Notes: generated by a model from the sequence alone, not told the origin. Positions 44,714 to 55,461 are shown, counted from the stretch's first letter. The stretch is 64,000 bases of DNA from Calothrix sp. NIES-4105 (GCF_002368415.1 NZ_AP018290.1:6647614-6711613); one strand, 5' to 3'. Made by a program: numbers and translations.

Positions 44714-45358
44714 ATGACTACAACCATTCGCGTTGTCAAACCTATCGCTACCATGCAGCTTGAACCTGGTAGCTTCGTTACAATTCCTGACGTTACCTGG
44801 GAAGAATTTGAGGCGATATTGGAAGAGTTGGGAGAAAAACGCTCCTCACGGGTTGCTTACTATCAGGGTACATTTGAAATTATGGTTCCATTGCCTGAAC
44901 ACGAAAAACCTAAAGATATAATTTCAGATATCGTTAAAATATTACTTAAATTTACACGTAGAAGATACGAACCATTTGGCTCAACAACATTTAAAAAAGA
45001 AGGTGCCGCAGGTGTAGAGCCAGATGCTTGTTTTTATATCCAAAACTGTCAAATCATGATAGGTCGGCGCCGTATTGAACCGACTGACCCACCACCAGAC
45101 TTAGCAATTGAAACCGATGTCACATCTAAAACAACTATTGACGCTTACAAAGCAATAGGCGTTCCAGAAGTATGGATTTATAACGGTAAAACTTTAACTA
45201 TCCATCTACTTCAAAATAACAACTATATAAAATCAGACACTAGCCCAACTTTCCCAAATATAGCCATAACCCAAATAATCCCCACAATTGTAGAACGTAG
45301 CTGGCAAGTAGGTCATATTCAAGCCTTAGAAGAATTTGAAGCAATGATAAGAGTTTAA
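44714..45358 (+). CDS. Uma2 family (DUF820) putative endonuclease
   Basis: This 214-residue protein is of the Uma2/DUF820 family, with the typical opening ITWEEFEAIL-like helix (here VTWEEFEAILEEL), YYQGTFEIMVPLPEHE, VEPDACFYI and LAIETDVTSKTTIDAY, and the C-terminal VPEVWIYNG. The Glu/Asp residues in GVEPDACF and DLAIETDV correspond to a PD-(D/E)XK-like nuclease core. The family is hugely expanded in cyanobacteria; its biological role remains unclear. A remnant of a paralogue lies at 13231-13440. It sits between two TA modules in an accessory region. Confidence 0.88.
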   Translation: MTTTIRVVKPIATMQLEPGSFVTIPDVTWEEFEAILEELGEKRSSRVAYYQGTFEIMVPLPEHEKPKDIISDIVKILLKFTRRRYEPFGSTTFKKEGAAGVEPDACFYIQNCQIMIGRRRIEPTDPPPDLAIETDVTSKTTIDAYKAIGVPEVWIYNGKTLTIHLLQNNNYIKSDTSPTFPNIAITQIIPTIVERSWQVGHIQALEEFEAMIRV

Positions 45359-45401
45359 ATTTGTAATATAATTACATAGTGTTCACATCAAATATAGAAA
45401 G

Positions 45402-45632
45402 ATGGAAAAATTGCTTAATATTCGCATTGAAAAATTATCAGAAGGTGTATTTCTGGCAACATCAGACGAACTACAAGGTTTAATTGCACAAGGAAGAACA
45501 GTTACTGAGACTCTAGAAATAGCTCGTGATGTTGCACGCAAATTATTAGAGGCACAATCTCAGGATAAAGAAGTTGATTATTTACAGCCAATTGCTGATG
45601 AGTTTAATTATTCTTTAGTGATAGGGCAATAA
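45402..45632 (+). CDS. hicB: HicB-like antitoxin
   Basis: This 76-residue protein has the HicB partial RNase H-like fold: NIRIEKLSEGVFLATSDELQ followed by GLIAQGRTVTETLEIARDVA and a Leu/Glu helix. It lies eight bases upstream of the HicA gene. The order antitoxin-first is seen in many HicBA pairs in cyanobacteria. It is shorter than classical HicB and lacks an obvious C-terminal DNA-binding domain, so autoregulation may differ. Confidence 0.85.
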   Translation: MEKLLNIRIEKLSEGVFLATSDELQGLIAQGRTVTETLEIARDVARKLLEAQSQDKEVDYLQPIADEFNYSLVIGQ

Positions 45633-45640
45633 ATAACTTT

Positions 45641-45868
45641 ATGGGTAGATTAGCAGGGTTCAGCTACAGAGAAATTACTAGAATTCTAAAATCCTTTGGT
45701 TTTACTTTTTATCGTCAAGCAGCAGGAAGTCACGAAATTTGGTTTAATTCTCAAACCAATCGTTACACTACTATTCCTAACCATAGTGGTGATATGCCTG
45801 AAGGAACATTACGTGCCATACTAAAGCAAGCTGGTATTGAACCGGATGAGTTTTTAGAGCGTTCTTAA
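45641..45868 (+). CDS. hicA: HicA-type mRNA interferase toxin
   Basis: This 75-residue protein has a dsRBD-like HicA fold. The helix REITRILKSFGFTFYRQ leads to the catalytic strand AGSHEIWFN with the active His at residue 31, then TTIPNHSGDMPEGTLRAILK and AGIEPDEFL, all family hallmarks. HicA cleaves mRNA independently of ribosomes when free of HicB. It is intact and directly downstream of the antitoxin. Confidence 0.92.
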   Translation: MGRLAGFSYREITRILKSFGFTFYRQAAGSHEIWFNSQTNRYTTIPNHSGDMPEGTLRAILKQAGIEPDEFLERS

Positions 45869-46313
45869 CAGCGTAGATTAAGTCGAAAATTGGCGGCAAT
45901 ATTTAGTTTTTGAGTTACTAGTATTACAATATACATACATCGATATAACAAATATATTTAGTCTTTGTCAGAATGCCATAATTTTATTGGTGTATCTTGA
46001 TATTTATAACGAATTTTTTTGCTTCTTTCCGTAATGCTTCTGTTAAGAATGACATAGTTCGTCTAGTAAGGCACCACAAATTCTCAATAATATATTGATA
46101 CTAAAAACGGGATAAAACTTTACTTTTAAAGCAAGCAAAAATCTTTAAGATGCTACCCTACCCTTCGGGATATCCTTCGGATAACGGGAAAACTTCGTTT
46201 ACGTTCCTTAGCATGACATAAGTCCAGGTTTACCCGTTTGCAGCATAATCAGGTTCATACTATAATCGCCTACAAATAATACACTTGTGGCACACAACAG
46301 TCATAGCGCCTAC
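45869..46313. other. Intergenic region with degenerate palindromic repeat
   Basis: No gene. It is AT-rich in its first 250 bases. Near 46145-46225 a degenerate form of the intergenic repeat seen at 9243 appears (AGATGCTACCC, CTTCGGGATATCCTTCGG, then CTTAGCATGAC). It separates the plus-strand HicA gene from the end of a minus-strand ATPase gene. Confidence 0.5.
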
Positions 46314-47231
46314 TTAAGGAATATCTTCAGGCATAATAGTCATCATTTCTTCTTTGCTAACTCCTGAAAGGGTTACTAATCGGTTAGCTTGTCTTTCGAT
46401 TGTTTTTTCAAAGATATTTCTTACGAGTCTCCCATTGCCAAAGTTTTTATCTCTGGTTGTATACAAATCTTTAAACTTGTTTAGTAAGACTTCCTTGGAT
46501 GCTTCATTTAAATTAAAGTTATTTTTTTGACAAACCTCATCAAAAATACTTAATAGCTCTTGAGGTTCATAATCATTAAAGTAAAAATATTTGTTAAACC
46601 TGGACTGTAAACCAGGATTAGAGTTAATAAATATTGACATTTCGTCAACATAGCCAGCTACGATAACTACTAACCTGTCTCTATGATCTTCCATTCGTTT
46701 CAAGAGAGTATCTATAGCTTCCTGACCAAAGTCATTACCCGAACCTTGCGACTTTAATGCGTATGCTTCATCAATAAACAGTACTCCATCTAATGCTGAC
46801 TCAATTAAATTATTTACCTTGGTTGCTGTTTGTCCAATATATCCTGCTACCATTCCTGACCTGTCTGTTTCTATTAAATGGCCTTTCGAGAGTATCCCAA
46901 GCTCGCGATATATTTCACCCATTAGTCGAGCTACGGTTGTTTTTCCTGTACCTGGTGGACCACAAAATACTGAATGTAGCGTCACAGAAATCTTATTAAG
47001 TCCTTTTTCTTCACGTAGCTTTTGTATCTTCAAAAAATTAATGAGAGTATTGACTTCATCTTTTACATTCTGCATCCCAACTAGATGACTAAGCCGATTT
47101 GAGATAGCTTCTAACCCTTGGTGATAATTATTGTATTCATTTGATTCTTGATTTAATATAGTATTTCCACGCTTTAACTCTGCTTTCATGCGTTGAAGCT
47201 CAAATTCAATTTCATCATCGAGTAAAGACAT
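46314..47231 (-). CDS. AAA+ ATPase of the CbbX/SpoVK type
   Basis: This 305-residue protein has a coiled N-terminal part and then one AAA+ domain. Its motifs are Walker A GPPGTGKTT (91-99), a pore-loop region with SGMVAGYIGQTATK, Walker B GVLFIDEAY (about 147), sensor 1 VVIVAGY and the arginine finger near NPGLQSRF. The CbbX family remodels protein complexes (Rubisco activase in red-type organisms); related proteins include SpoVK and EccA. No Rubisco gene is here and the partner is unknown. The divergent WD40 gene begins about 160 bases away. It has no GGCGCC site, unlike the housekeeping genes in the window, which may indicate recent acquisition. Confidence 0.88.
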   Translation of the reverse strand: MSLLDDEIEFELQRMKAELKRGNTILNQESNEYNNYHQGLEAISNRLSHLVGMQNVKDEVNTLINFLKIQKLREEKGLNKISVTLHSVFCGPPGTGKTTVARLMGEIYRELGILSKGHLIETDRSGMVAGYIGQTATKVNNLIESALDGVLFIDEAYALKSQGSGNDFGQEAIDTLLKRMEDHRDRLVVIVAGYVDEMSIFINSNPGLQSRFNKYFYFNDYEPQELLSIFDEVCQKNNFNLNEASKEVLLNKFKDLYTTRDKNFGNGRLVRNIFEKTIERQANRLVTLSGVSKEEMMTIMPEDIP

Positions 47232-47387
47232 AATTATTCTCTGTGAAAAAATATATAATATCTTGCTTTGTACATTATAAGTTTTAATTTCGGTATTTGG
47301 CGCCTGCTAGGTATTGAAAAGCTTTCCCAGTAGAAAAATGGCAGGTTGTTTGACATTGAGTAAAATAGGAAAAATTTATAAACGAAG

Positions 47388-48320
47388 ATGCCAAATATGG
47401 AAATGCAAAACTTAGTACTTACAGAAAATTTAAAGGGGCATTCGGATAAAGTAAAGTCAGTAGCGTTTAGTCCTGATGGGCTAAAACTAGCCAGTGGTAG
47501 CGATGACAAAACTATAAAAATTTGGAATCCTCAAAGAGAGCTTTTGACGCTTAAAGGGCACGGAGAGTCTTCTTGGTTTGAAGGAAAGGTTACTTCAGTC
47601 GCTTTCAGTCCAGATGGTAATACCTTAGCTAGTGGAAGCGATGATAAAACTATTAAATTATGGGATGTGTCTACAGGAAAGGAAATTTTTACTTTCGCGG
47701 GACACGAAGAGGTAGTTTGCTGTGTTGCTTTTAGTCCAGATGGTAATACCTTAGCAAGTGGTAGTAAAGATAAAAAGGTTAAACTGTGGTCATTAGAACT
47801 ACGCAAAGAGCTATATCAATTATCAGGACATACTGATGATGTTTTATGTGTCGCTTTTAGTCGAGATGGTCAACTTCTAGCTAGCGGTGGCGCTGGTAAT
47901 GATAAAAGTATTAAGCTGTGGCATTTATCAAAGCAGAAGGTTCTTACTCTTACAGGTCATTCTGATTGGTTTGGAGGTATTCACTCAGTTGCCTTTAGCC
48001 CGGGTGGTAAGATTTTAGCAAGTGGCAGCAATGATAAAACTATTAAGTTATGGGACGTAAATACAGGAAAGGAAATTAGGACTATCAATGCTCATTCTGA
48101 GTGTATTTATTCTGTGGCATTTAGCCCAGATAGTAAAATTTTAGCCAGTGCTAGTCAAGATAAAACGGTTAAGCTTTGGCAAGTTGATACTGCTAAAGAG
48201 ATAGCAACTTATACATTTTACGAAAAAGCTGTTTATTCTGTAAGCTTTAATCCTAATTTCAAAATCTTAGCAAGCGGCAGTGGTGATACAAATATTTCTC
48301 TAATACCTTACTCTATCTAA
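47388..48320 (+). CDS. Stand-alone WD40 repeat (beta-propeller) protein
   Basis: This 310-residue protein is made of about seven WD40 blades and almost nothing else, with repeated FSPDGxxLASGSxDKTIKLW motifs. The WD ends are [39 protein letters not shown] and VKLWQVDTA, and the last blade ends in NISLIPYSI. It should form one closed propeller acting as a protein-binding platform. Its 3' end overlaps the convergent methyltransferase gene by 21 bases. It could partner the divergent AAA+ ATPase, but this is positional inference only. Confidence 0.9.
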   Translation: MPNMEMQNLVLTENLKGHSDKVKSVAFSPDGLKLASGSDDKTIKIWNPQRELLTLKGHGESSWFEGKVTSVAFSPDGNTLASGSDDKTIKLWDVSTGKEIFTFAGHEEVVCCVAFSPDGNTLASGSKDKKVKLWSLELRKELYQLSGHTDDVLCVAFSRDGQLLASGGAGNDKSIKLWHLSKQKVLTLTGHSDWFGGIHSVAFSPGGKILASGSNDKTIKLWDVNTGKEIRTINAHSECIYSVAFSPDSKILASASQDKTVKLWQVDTAKEIATYTFYEKAVYSVSFNPNFKILASGSGDTNISLIPYSI

Positions 48321-49256
48321 ATAATGTTGAACGCTTTTAGCTAGATGGAAGGCAAATAACGGAGGAACTGCATTACCAACTTGGTTAAAGCAACTTATCT
48401 CTCCTCCTACAAATTCAAACCAGTCCGGAAAACTTTGTAATCTGGCTGCTTCTCTTAACCACAAACGTCTTCTTCTACCATCTGGTAGTTTAATGCGGTG
48501 CATATCACCTGTGGCGCCAGCTAAGTTTCGACAAGTTAAAGTTCTTGCGGGTTTATTTAAATGTAAGTCACGAGGATTTTTACAAAAGGAGGCTTTTTCA
48601 TACTTTGCCACATATTCATCCATGCTGGGAGTCAGAAACTTTGATGAAGGAGGCGCCAATAAAGCCATTTCTCCTAAAGCTTCACCTGCTGATACTTTAT
48701 ATCCAGTATATAGAGGAAATTTAAAATTACCTCGATGTCCAACTACAATTAAACGTTCGCGGTTTTGCGGTACACCATAATTTACAGCATTTAATAATTC
48801 CCAATTTATAACATATCCTAAGCCTTGAAGAGTTTCGACAATTTCGTCAAAATAACATTTATTTTTGTAAAGTAAACCCCGAACGTTTTCAAATAACCAA
48901 ATTTCAGGATTTAGGGTTTTAACAGCATTTATAAATATAGGAAACCCATCGCGCGAATCTTTTAAACCTTTTTGATGACCTCCTACGCTGAAGGGTTGGC
49001 AAGGTGGCCCACCTATGATTATTGTAGCAGGGGGCAGTTTAGTATCTGGTGTGAGTACAATTTCTGTACATTTGCCTTTTAGGTTTTTTCTATAAGTTGC
49101 ACATGAATCAGTATCCATTTCAAAACCATGTGTCTCGAAACCTTGGGCTTCAAAACCAAGAGATAAACCACCGCATCCGGCGAATAAATCGATTACTAAC
49201 AAATTGTCAGATTGGGAAGGTTTGAGTAAATGGTTTATTTTATCAACATAATTCAT
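48300..49256 (-). CDS. Solitary C5-cytosine DNA methyltransferase
   Basis: This 318-residue enzyme has all core motifs: I ([15 protein letters not shown]), IV with the catalytic Cys86 (GGPPCQPFS), VI (ENVRG), VIII ([10 protein letters not shown]), a short target-recognition region (about 205-265) and X ([15 protein letters not shown]). It transfers methyl from SAM to C5 of cytosine in a specific site. The small size is like M.HhaI and M.HaeIII. No restriction enzyme or Vsr gene is next to it, so it is probably an orphan. Given the density of GGCGCC in this genome, that palindrome is a candidate target (speculative). It contains two GGCGCC sites itself. Confidence 0.93.
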   Translation of the reverse strand: MNYVDKINHLLKPSQSDNLLVIDLFAGCGGLSLGFEAQGFETHGFEMDTDSCATYRKNLKGKCTEIVLTPDTKLPPATIIIGGPPCQPFSVGGHQKGLKDSRDGFPIFINAVKTLNPEIWLFENVRGLLYKNKCYFDEIVETLQGLGYVINWELLNAVNYGVPQNRERLIVVGHRGNFKFPLYTGYKVSAGEALGEMALLAPPSSKFLTPSMDEYVAKYEKASFCKNPRDLHLNKPARTLTCRNLAGATGDMHRIKLPDGRRRRLWLREAARLQSFPDWFEFVGGEISCFNQVGNAVPPLFAFHLAKSVQHYLDRVRY

Positions 49257-49360
49257 ATCTAAAATTTAAAGCAAATATAAAGTTGAGATTACGTAGTTAT
49301 ACTATTCACACTAAGTTTTACAGTATTCTAACATTAAGCTAAATAATAAAGCTTAATTTT

Positions 49361-49684
49361 ATGGACATTACACAAGCTAAATCGGTAATAGAAATAATTT
49401 TAAATAGCATTTTAACTTCAGCTCCCGATGCCATACTAAATCTGGAAAAAATATTACAATTAATTGCAAATGGTATACGTTCAGTTGGAACGCTTGGTGT
49501 ATTAATTTCTCAGAATCCAGCATTTGCACAACTTGCTCAGAAATTGCTGTATTTGTTAAACTCTGGTATTTCAGTACATGAAATTGCTATTTCTTTGACT
49601 CAATTTGCTACTAATCTTGGTTTACCTTTAGAACTTTTAATTCAATTTTTACAAATAGTAAGTGGCTTAATAGCAGTATTTTGA
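49361..49684 (+). CDS. Small hydrophobic hypothetical protein
   Basis: This 107-residue protein is almost entirely amphipathic or hydrophobic helix (repeated Ile/Leu/Ala with few charges, for example IANGIRSVGTLGVLIS and LLYLLNSGISVHEIA) and ends in a hydrophobic SGLIAVF. No family is recognised. The even spread of polar residues suggests a helical bundle rather than clear membrane spans, although membrane insertion is possible. It lies 18 bases upstream of the RAYT gene and may be co-transcribed with it. Confidence 0.55.
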   Translation: MDITQAKSVIEIILNSILTSAPDAILNLEKILQLIANGIRSVGTLGVLISQNPAFAQLAQKLLYLLNSGISVHEIAISLTQFATNLGLPLELLIQFLQIVSGLIAVF

Positions 49685-49702
49685 TAAAAATTCATCAAAT
49701 TT

Positions 49703-50287
49703 ATGACTTTATACCAAAATAAATATAGAGTTGAATCTACTCGTTTAAAAGGATGGGATTATAGCAGTAATGGTTATTATTTCGTAACAATTTGCACATT
49801 AAACCGTGTCTGCTATTTTGGTGAAATAGTCTCTGGAGAGGTAAATCTGTCAAAGGCAGGTGAATTGGCTAGAGATTTGTTAATTCAAATACCTGATTAT
49901 TTCCCTAATTTTAGAATAGATGAATTCATTATTATGCCAAACCATGTTCACGGAATTTTAATTATTGATAATGATTTAAGTAAAAACACTAATCAAGAGA
50001 TTGTCAACTGCGTTACCACAAATGCTAAGGAAAAGGGAGGAGTAACTGGGCAAAACAATCCAATGTTATCTCAAGATTCTCTTTCAAAAGCTATCCGCTG
50101 GTATAAAGGTCGAAGTAAGCATGAGATTGGAAAATTCAATCCTGAATTTTTTTGGCAAAAACGATTTCATGAAAGTATCATCAAAGATGAGCAAGGTTTA
50201 GATGCTGTAAGACAATATATTATTCAAAATCCTCTGGCTTGGGAAGATGATAAAGAAAACCCAGTACATTATATTAAAGGCAATTAG
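49703..50287 (+). CDS. rayT: REP-associated tyrosine transposase (RAYT, Y1 HUH family)
   Basis: This 194-residue Y1 transposase domain has the HUH motif MPNHVHGI (His81, His83), the strand YFVTICTLNRVCYFG typical of RAYTs and a candidate nucleophile Tyr134 (RWYKGRSKHEI). The C-terminal WQKRFHESIIKDEQGLDAV and then RQYIIQNPLAW is the conserved RAYT tail. RAYTs bind and cleave REP palindromes and are thought to spread them. Strikingly, the gene is followed after 18 bases by eight tandem copies of the GTAGAGACG palindrome, its likely substrate. The catalytic residues look intact. Confidence 0.92.
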   Translation: MTLYQNKYRVESTRLKGWDYSSNGYYFVTICTLNRVCYFGEIVSGEVNLSKAGELARDLLIQIPDYFPNFRIDEFIIMPNHVHGILIIDNDLSKNTNQEIVNCVTTNAKEKGGVTGQNNPMLSQDSLSKAIRWYKGRSKHEIGKFNPEFFWQKRFHESIIKDEQGLDAVRQYIIQNPLAWEDDKENPVHYIKGN

Positions 50288-51180
50288 GCAGTAATGTAAA
50301 TGGTTGTAGAGACGCGATTAATCGCGTCTCTACGTTTGGTGTGATTTGTAAAAATAATCTGACTGTATAGGGATGGTAATTAATTATCAAATCGGCGCCA
50401 TCACCTGATAACGGTGTAAATGGTTGTAGAGACGCGATTAATCGCGTCTCTACGTTTGGTGTGATTTGTAAAAATAATCTGGCTGTACAGGGATAGGTAA
50501 TTAATTATCAAATCGGCGCCATCCCCTGATAACGGTGTAAATGGTTGTAGAGACGCGATTAATCGCGTCTCTACGTTTGGTGTGATTTGTAAAAATAATC
50601 TGACTGTATAGGGATGGTAATTAATTATCAAATCGGCGCCATCACCTGATAACGGTGTAAATGGTTGTAGAGACGCGATTAATCGCGTCTCTACGTTTGG
50701 TGTGATTTGTAAAAATAATCTGGCTGTACAGGGATAGGTAATTAATTATCAAATCGGCGCCATCCCCTGATAACGGTGTAAATGGTTGTAGAGACGCGAT
50801 TAATCGCGTCTCTACGTTTGGTGTGATTTGTAAAAATAATCTGGCTATATAGGGATGGTAATTAATTATCAAATCGGCGCCATCCCCTGATGACGGTGTA
50901 AATGGTTGTAGAGACGCGATTAATCGCGTCTCTACGTTTGGTGTGATTTGTAAAAATAATCTGGCTATATAGGGATGGTAATTAATTATCAAATCGGCGC
51001 CATCCCCTGATAACGGTGTAAATGGTTGTAGAGACGCGATTAATCGCGTCTCTACGTTTGGTGTGATTTGTAAAAATAATCTGGCTATAGGGATGGTAAT
51101 TAATTATCAAATCGGCGCCATCCCCTGATAACGGTGTAAATGGTTGTAGAGACGCGATTAATCGCGTCTCTACGTTTCGT
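50288..51180. repeat. Eight-copy tandem array of REP palindromes (118-121 bp period)
   Basis: The palindrome GTAGAGACGCGATT-AATCGCGTCTCTAC starts at 50306, 50426, 50547, 50667, 50788, 50908, 51028 and 51146. Linkers share GTTTGGTGTGATTTGTAAAA, TTAATTATCAAATCGGCGCC and the ATGGTTG before each palindrome. Sub-types alternate (GACTGTATAGGGATGG with ATCACC; GGCTGTACAGGGATAGG with ATCCCC) as A-B-A-B, followed by three closely related GGCTATA units. That pattern points to amplification as a 241-bp dimer plus later single-unit steps. It lies between the RAYT gene and the 3' end of groEL. Open frames within it are repeat artefacts. Confidence 0.95.
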
Positions 51181-51204
51181 TCAACGTTGGCGGGGATCAA
51201 CTAA

Positions 51205-52914
<1,710 letters not shown>

Positions 52915-53229
52915 CTAGCTAACAACAGCTAAGATGTCTTTCTCAGAGAGTAATATGTACTCGTCGGTGCCAAGCTTAATGTCAGTACCTGCGTACTTCG
53001 AGTAGAGAACTTTGTCTCCTACCTTGACATCCATTGCCACACGATTTCCGTCATCTTTAAATTTGCCTTCACCAACGGCAACAACTTCGCCGACTTGGGG
53101 CTTTTCTTGCGCGTTATCGGGCAAATACAGACCACCTGCGGTTTTTTCTTCGGCTGCGCTTACTTTGATAAAAACGCGGTCGCCCAAAGGTTTAACAGTG
53201 GATACGCTTACTAGAGATACAGCTGCCAT
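52915..53229 (-). CDS. groES: Co-chaperonin GroES (Cpn10)
   Basis: This 104-residue protein contains the GroES core: [20 protein letters not shown], then [20 protein letters not shown] and [20 protein letters not shown]. The mobile loop (about 20-37) contacts GroEL. It is the first gene of the operon, 69 bases before the groEL start. The CIRCE dyad lies 13 bases upstream of its ATG, so it overlaps the leader and is placed for HrcA repression. Confidence 0.97.
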   Translation of the reverse strand: MAAVSLVSVSTVKPLGDRVFIKVSAAEEKTAGGLYLPDNAQEKPQVGEVVAVGEGKFKDDGNRVAMDVKVGDKVLYSKYAGTDIKLGTDEYILLSEKDILAVVS

Positions 53230-53241
53230 AGGAATTTATTT

Positions 53242-53268
53242 TTAGCACTCTCGACTCCTGAGTGCTAA
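53242..53268. promoter_or_regulatory. CIRCE operator of groESL
   Basis: TTAGCACTC-N9-GAGTGCTAA is a perfect match to the CIRCE consensus, the HrcA repressor site of heat-shock chaperone operons. It lies just upstream of groES. In cyanobacteria light/redox elements upstream can add to this control, but I did not identify such a site. Confidence 0.95.
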
Positions 53269-54138
53269 TGTAGCTAACATGGCTGATAATAGCAATAAAT
53301 ATCCATGTACGGGTTCCCGAACTAATTTAAATATATTTTTACTTATTAAGTATAAATACCTAGTTGAAGTTCGATTATGAGTAAATTTTCTTGGTTTATA
53401 AGAATTTTTGTATCTTCAAATTTATTTGCAAACCGTGGAAATTGTTATAGAACAGTAATTAGGTTGTGCAGTTTAAGAATAAGATGATGCTAATCGGAGC
53501 CACTAAAATACCAAAATCTACCAAGCTATCCGGTCAAAAAATCCTAAGTAATTCTTACGATTTTCGGTCATAATAGCAATGCAGGAACAGCATATTTCTG
53601 TATATGCTTTCTAAACCGATTTGATCTAATGGTTGGCCAAACCAAGATTATTTGGAATTATGGACTTACTTAAAAGTCTCAAAAAGTAAACTCGATTATT
53701 TACTTCCGGTGAAAAGTGTTGTTACTTTTTCAGAACAATGAGCGCTAACTGCTTGCGAGTTTGTTGCTCTGGAACGATAATAGTAGTTTACCCGGATGGT
53801 GCGGATGTAGCGCGCCCGCGAAGAGTAGAAATGATTGAACGTCTTATTCAAGAACTAATTTAACCAGGATGCCTGCTTTATGACTCCACGCGGTTTCTTC
53901 ACTAACACAAGAAGGATATGAACAAGCAGTAAGCTTTCAAGACGCGGGTTTAGAGACCTGGGAGCATCTAGTACTAATACCGATCCGGTAAAACTTGAAT
54001 AATTATTATTTAATCAGTGTTTTTTCACCCGCACTCTTCAAAGCGATATATAATAGCGCATTATAATTACTACTGCTCTACGTATCCTTACTGGACTTTT
54101 GCCCTAATTCTTGCGGTTAAAGAAAGTGTTGGTCACTT
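53269..54138. other. Long divergent intergenic region between groES and a response regulator
   Basis: About 870 bases. The part next to CIRCE should hold the groESL promoter. A small possible gene (53738-53863) lies in the middle. The rest has no repeats of the REP family and no clear hairpin terminator. A long leader for the downstream regulator is possible. Confidence 0.45.
53738..53863 (+). CDS. Possible very small ORF or gene remnant (41 codons)
   Basis: MSANCLRVCCSGTIIVVYPD continues as an Arg/Glu-rich helix ending in ERLIQELI. The Cys-containing start followed by VVYPDG and a terminal amphipathic helix vaguely recalls the C-terminal half of thioredoxin-like [2Fe-2S] ferredoxin domains, which end in a VVYPEG segment and a helix, but the cluster ligands are not all present. 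It may be a decayed remnant. I give it low confidence and no function. Confidence 0.25.
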   Translation: MSANCLRVCCSGTIIVVYPDGADVARPRRVEMIERLIQELI

Positions 54139-54225
54139 TTGAGGTCAAGAGAAATATTGGTTAAGTTAAGTGGGAAAAGCAACATCTCCATCATTCAATT
54201 AAAGAGGATAACGAATAAAGACCTC

Positions 54226-54903
54226 ATGGACCGAAGTGCGACAAGTGCCACTGCTATGAAAGAACCCAGCATGAAAGAACATAAACGACTTCTACTTATC
54301 GATGATGACCCCAACCTCATTTTGCTGGTAAAGGATTACTTGGAATTCCGGGGATATGAAGTCATCACTGCCGAAAATGGTCGCGAAGCTCTGGAAATTT
54401 TAGAGCAGGATATTCCAGACATGATTATTTGTGACGTGATGATGCCAGAAATGGATGGATACACCTTTGTTGAACAAGTCCGGCAAACCGAGCGCACTAG
54501 TTGGATCCCCGTACTGTTCTTGTCCGCAAAAGGACAAAGTGCCGACCGCGTTAAAGGACTAAACAAAGGCGCCGACGTTTATATGGTTAAGCCTTTTGAA
54601 CCGGAGGAACTCGTCGCGCAGGTTGAATCTTCGCTTAAACAAACAATTCGTTGGAAAGAACACCAAGCCAAAGGAGGAGAAAACGGTTCTCGTATTCAAG
54701 TACCCTTCGACGTGCAGTTAACTCCTACCGAACTCAAAGTTGTCCAATTTGTTGCTCGAGGTTTAGCTAACCGGGAAATCGCTGAAGAACTCAACGTTAG
54801 TCAGCGTACTGTTGAAAGCCACGTATCTAACATGTTAGGCAAAACCAATCTCCACAACCGCACCGAATTAGCACGGTGGGCGATTGAAAACCAAATGGCA
54901 TAG
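54226..54903 (+). CDS. NarL/LuxR-type response regulator
   Basis: The receiver domain has acidic residues in LLLIDDDPNL, phospho-Asp in MIICDVMMPEMDG, conserved Thr/Ser in LFLSAKG and Lys in YMVKPFEPEE. It is joined to a C-terminal LuxR/GerE helix-turn-helix (LTPTELKVVQFVARGLANRE, then IAEELNVSQRTVESHVSNML). The frame is open from 54139, but MDRSATSATAMKE (54226) or MKEHKRLLL are more natural starts. Phosphorylation should promote dimerisation and promoter binding. No histidine kinase is adjacent. The terminal HTH with KTNLHNRTELARWAI is typical of cyanobacterial NarL-type regulators. Confidence 0.92.
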   Translation: MDRSATSATAMKEPSMKEHKRLLLIDDDPNLILLVKDYLEFRGYEVITAENGREALEILEQDIPDMIICDVMMPEMDGYTFVEQVRQTERTSWIPVLFLSAKGQSADRVKGLNKGADVYMVKPFEPEELVAQVESSLKQTIRWKEHQAKGGENGSRIQVPFDVQLTPTELKVVQFVARGLANREIAEELNVSQRTVESHVSNMLGKTNLHNRTELARWAIENQMA

Positions 54904-55461
54904 ACCCTGATTGCCATAAACAAAACGGACACCAGTTAATTGCTGTGATGCTATCGTTACGCAAGCCTTTTTTTGTCGTAACATCTGCTTCATACATGTG
55001 CTACGCTCGCGCTCTTAAGGTTAGAGCAGCTTAAAGGCGAGAGCGCAACATGCTTAAATCGTTTACTGGTATCTGTCAACTAAAAATGGTATTTGCTGAG
55101 AATGAAAGCATTATTGCGGCTTTTTATCCTCAACTGGGGAAGGAGCTACTGACTTATCAACACCCTGCGTATTCATCATTGTCCAGATGATGAGTACTAA
55201 CGAAACAACTTCATTGCTGTCAATCAAGTTGATTTAACAACTGGCTTCATCTACTGGTAAAGGATGAAGCCAGCTTTTGTTTTTGTCTTGTCATGTCAAA
55301 ATTCATTAGTTGTATTGTATCGATTGACCACTAAAATGTAAATCCGTGTTACAGCAATAGTGTTACAGATAATACTGTTTTTCTACGTATGTAAAATTAA
55401 TAAGGGAATATTCCCCCACCACAAATTCTCCATTTTGATAAAATTTACGCATTAACTCGTT
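54904..55461. other. Intergenic region with inverted repeat and strong terminator
   Basis: There is a long imperfect inverted repeat near 55000-55052 (ACGCTCGCGCTCTTAAG versus CTTAAAGGCGAGAGCG) and a terminator at 55240-55281. A 46-codon frame from 55050 to 55190 (MLKSFTGICQLKMVFAENES...) lies between them and could be either a small gene or a transcribed non-coding RNA; I see no family motif. Confidence 0.45.
55240..55281 (+). terminator. Intrinsic terminator
   Basis: CTGGCTTCATC pairs perfectly with GATGAAGCCAG around an 11-base loop and is followed by CTTTTGTTTTTG. This is the best intrinsic terminator in the window. It lies about 340 bases after the response regulator and ends either its transcript or a separate small transcript starting near 55000. 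Confidence 0.85.

Noticed and set aside
50306-51173. CRISPR array
   Set aside because: Repeats are palindromic and regular, but the roughly 92-nt spacers are nearly identical to each other, there are no cas genes and a RAYT gene is adjacent. It is a tandem REP array.
50401-51200. Open frames of 72-116 codons in the array on the minus strand
   Set aside because: They are made of the 120-bp repeat read through. The same peptide recurs, with no start signals and no homology.
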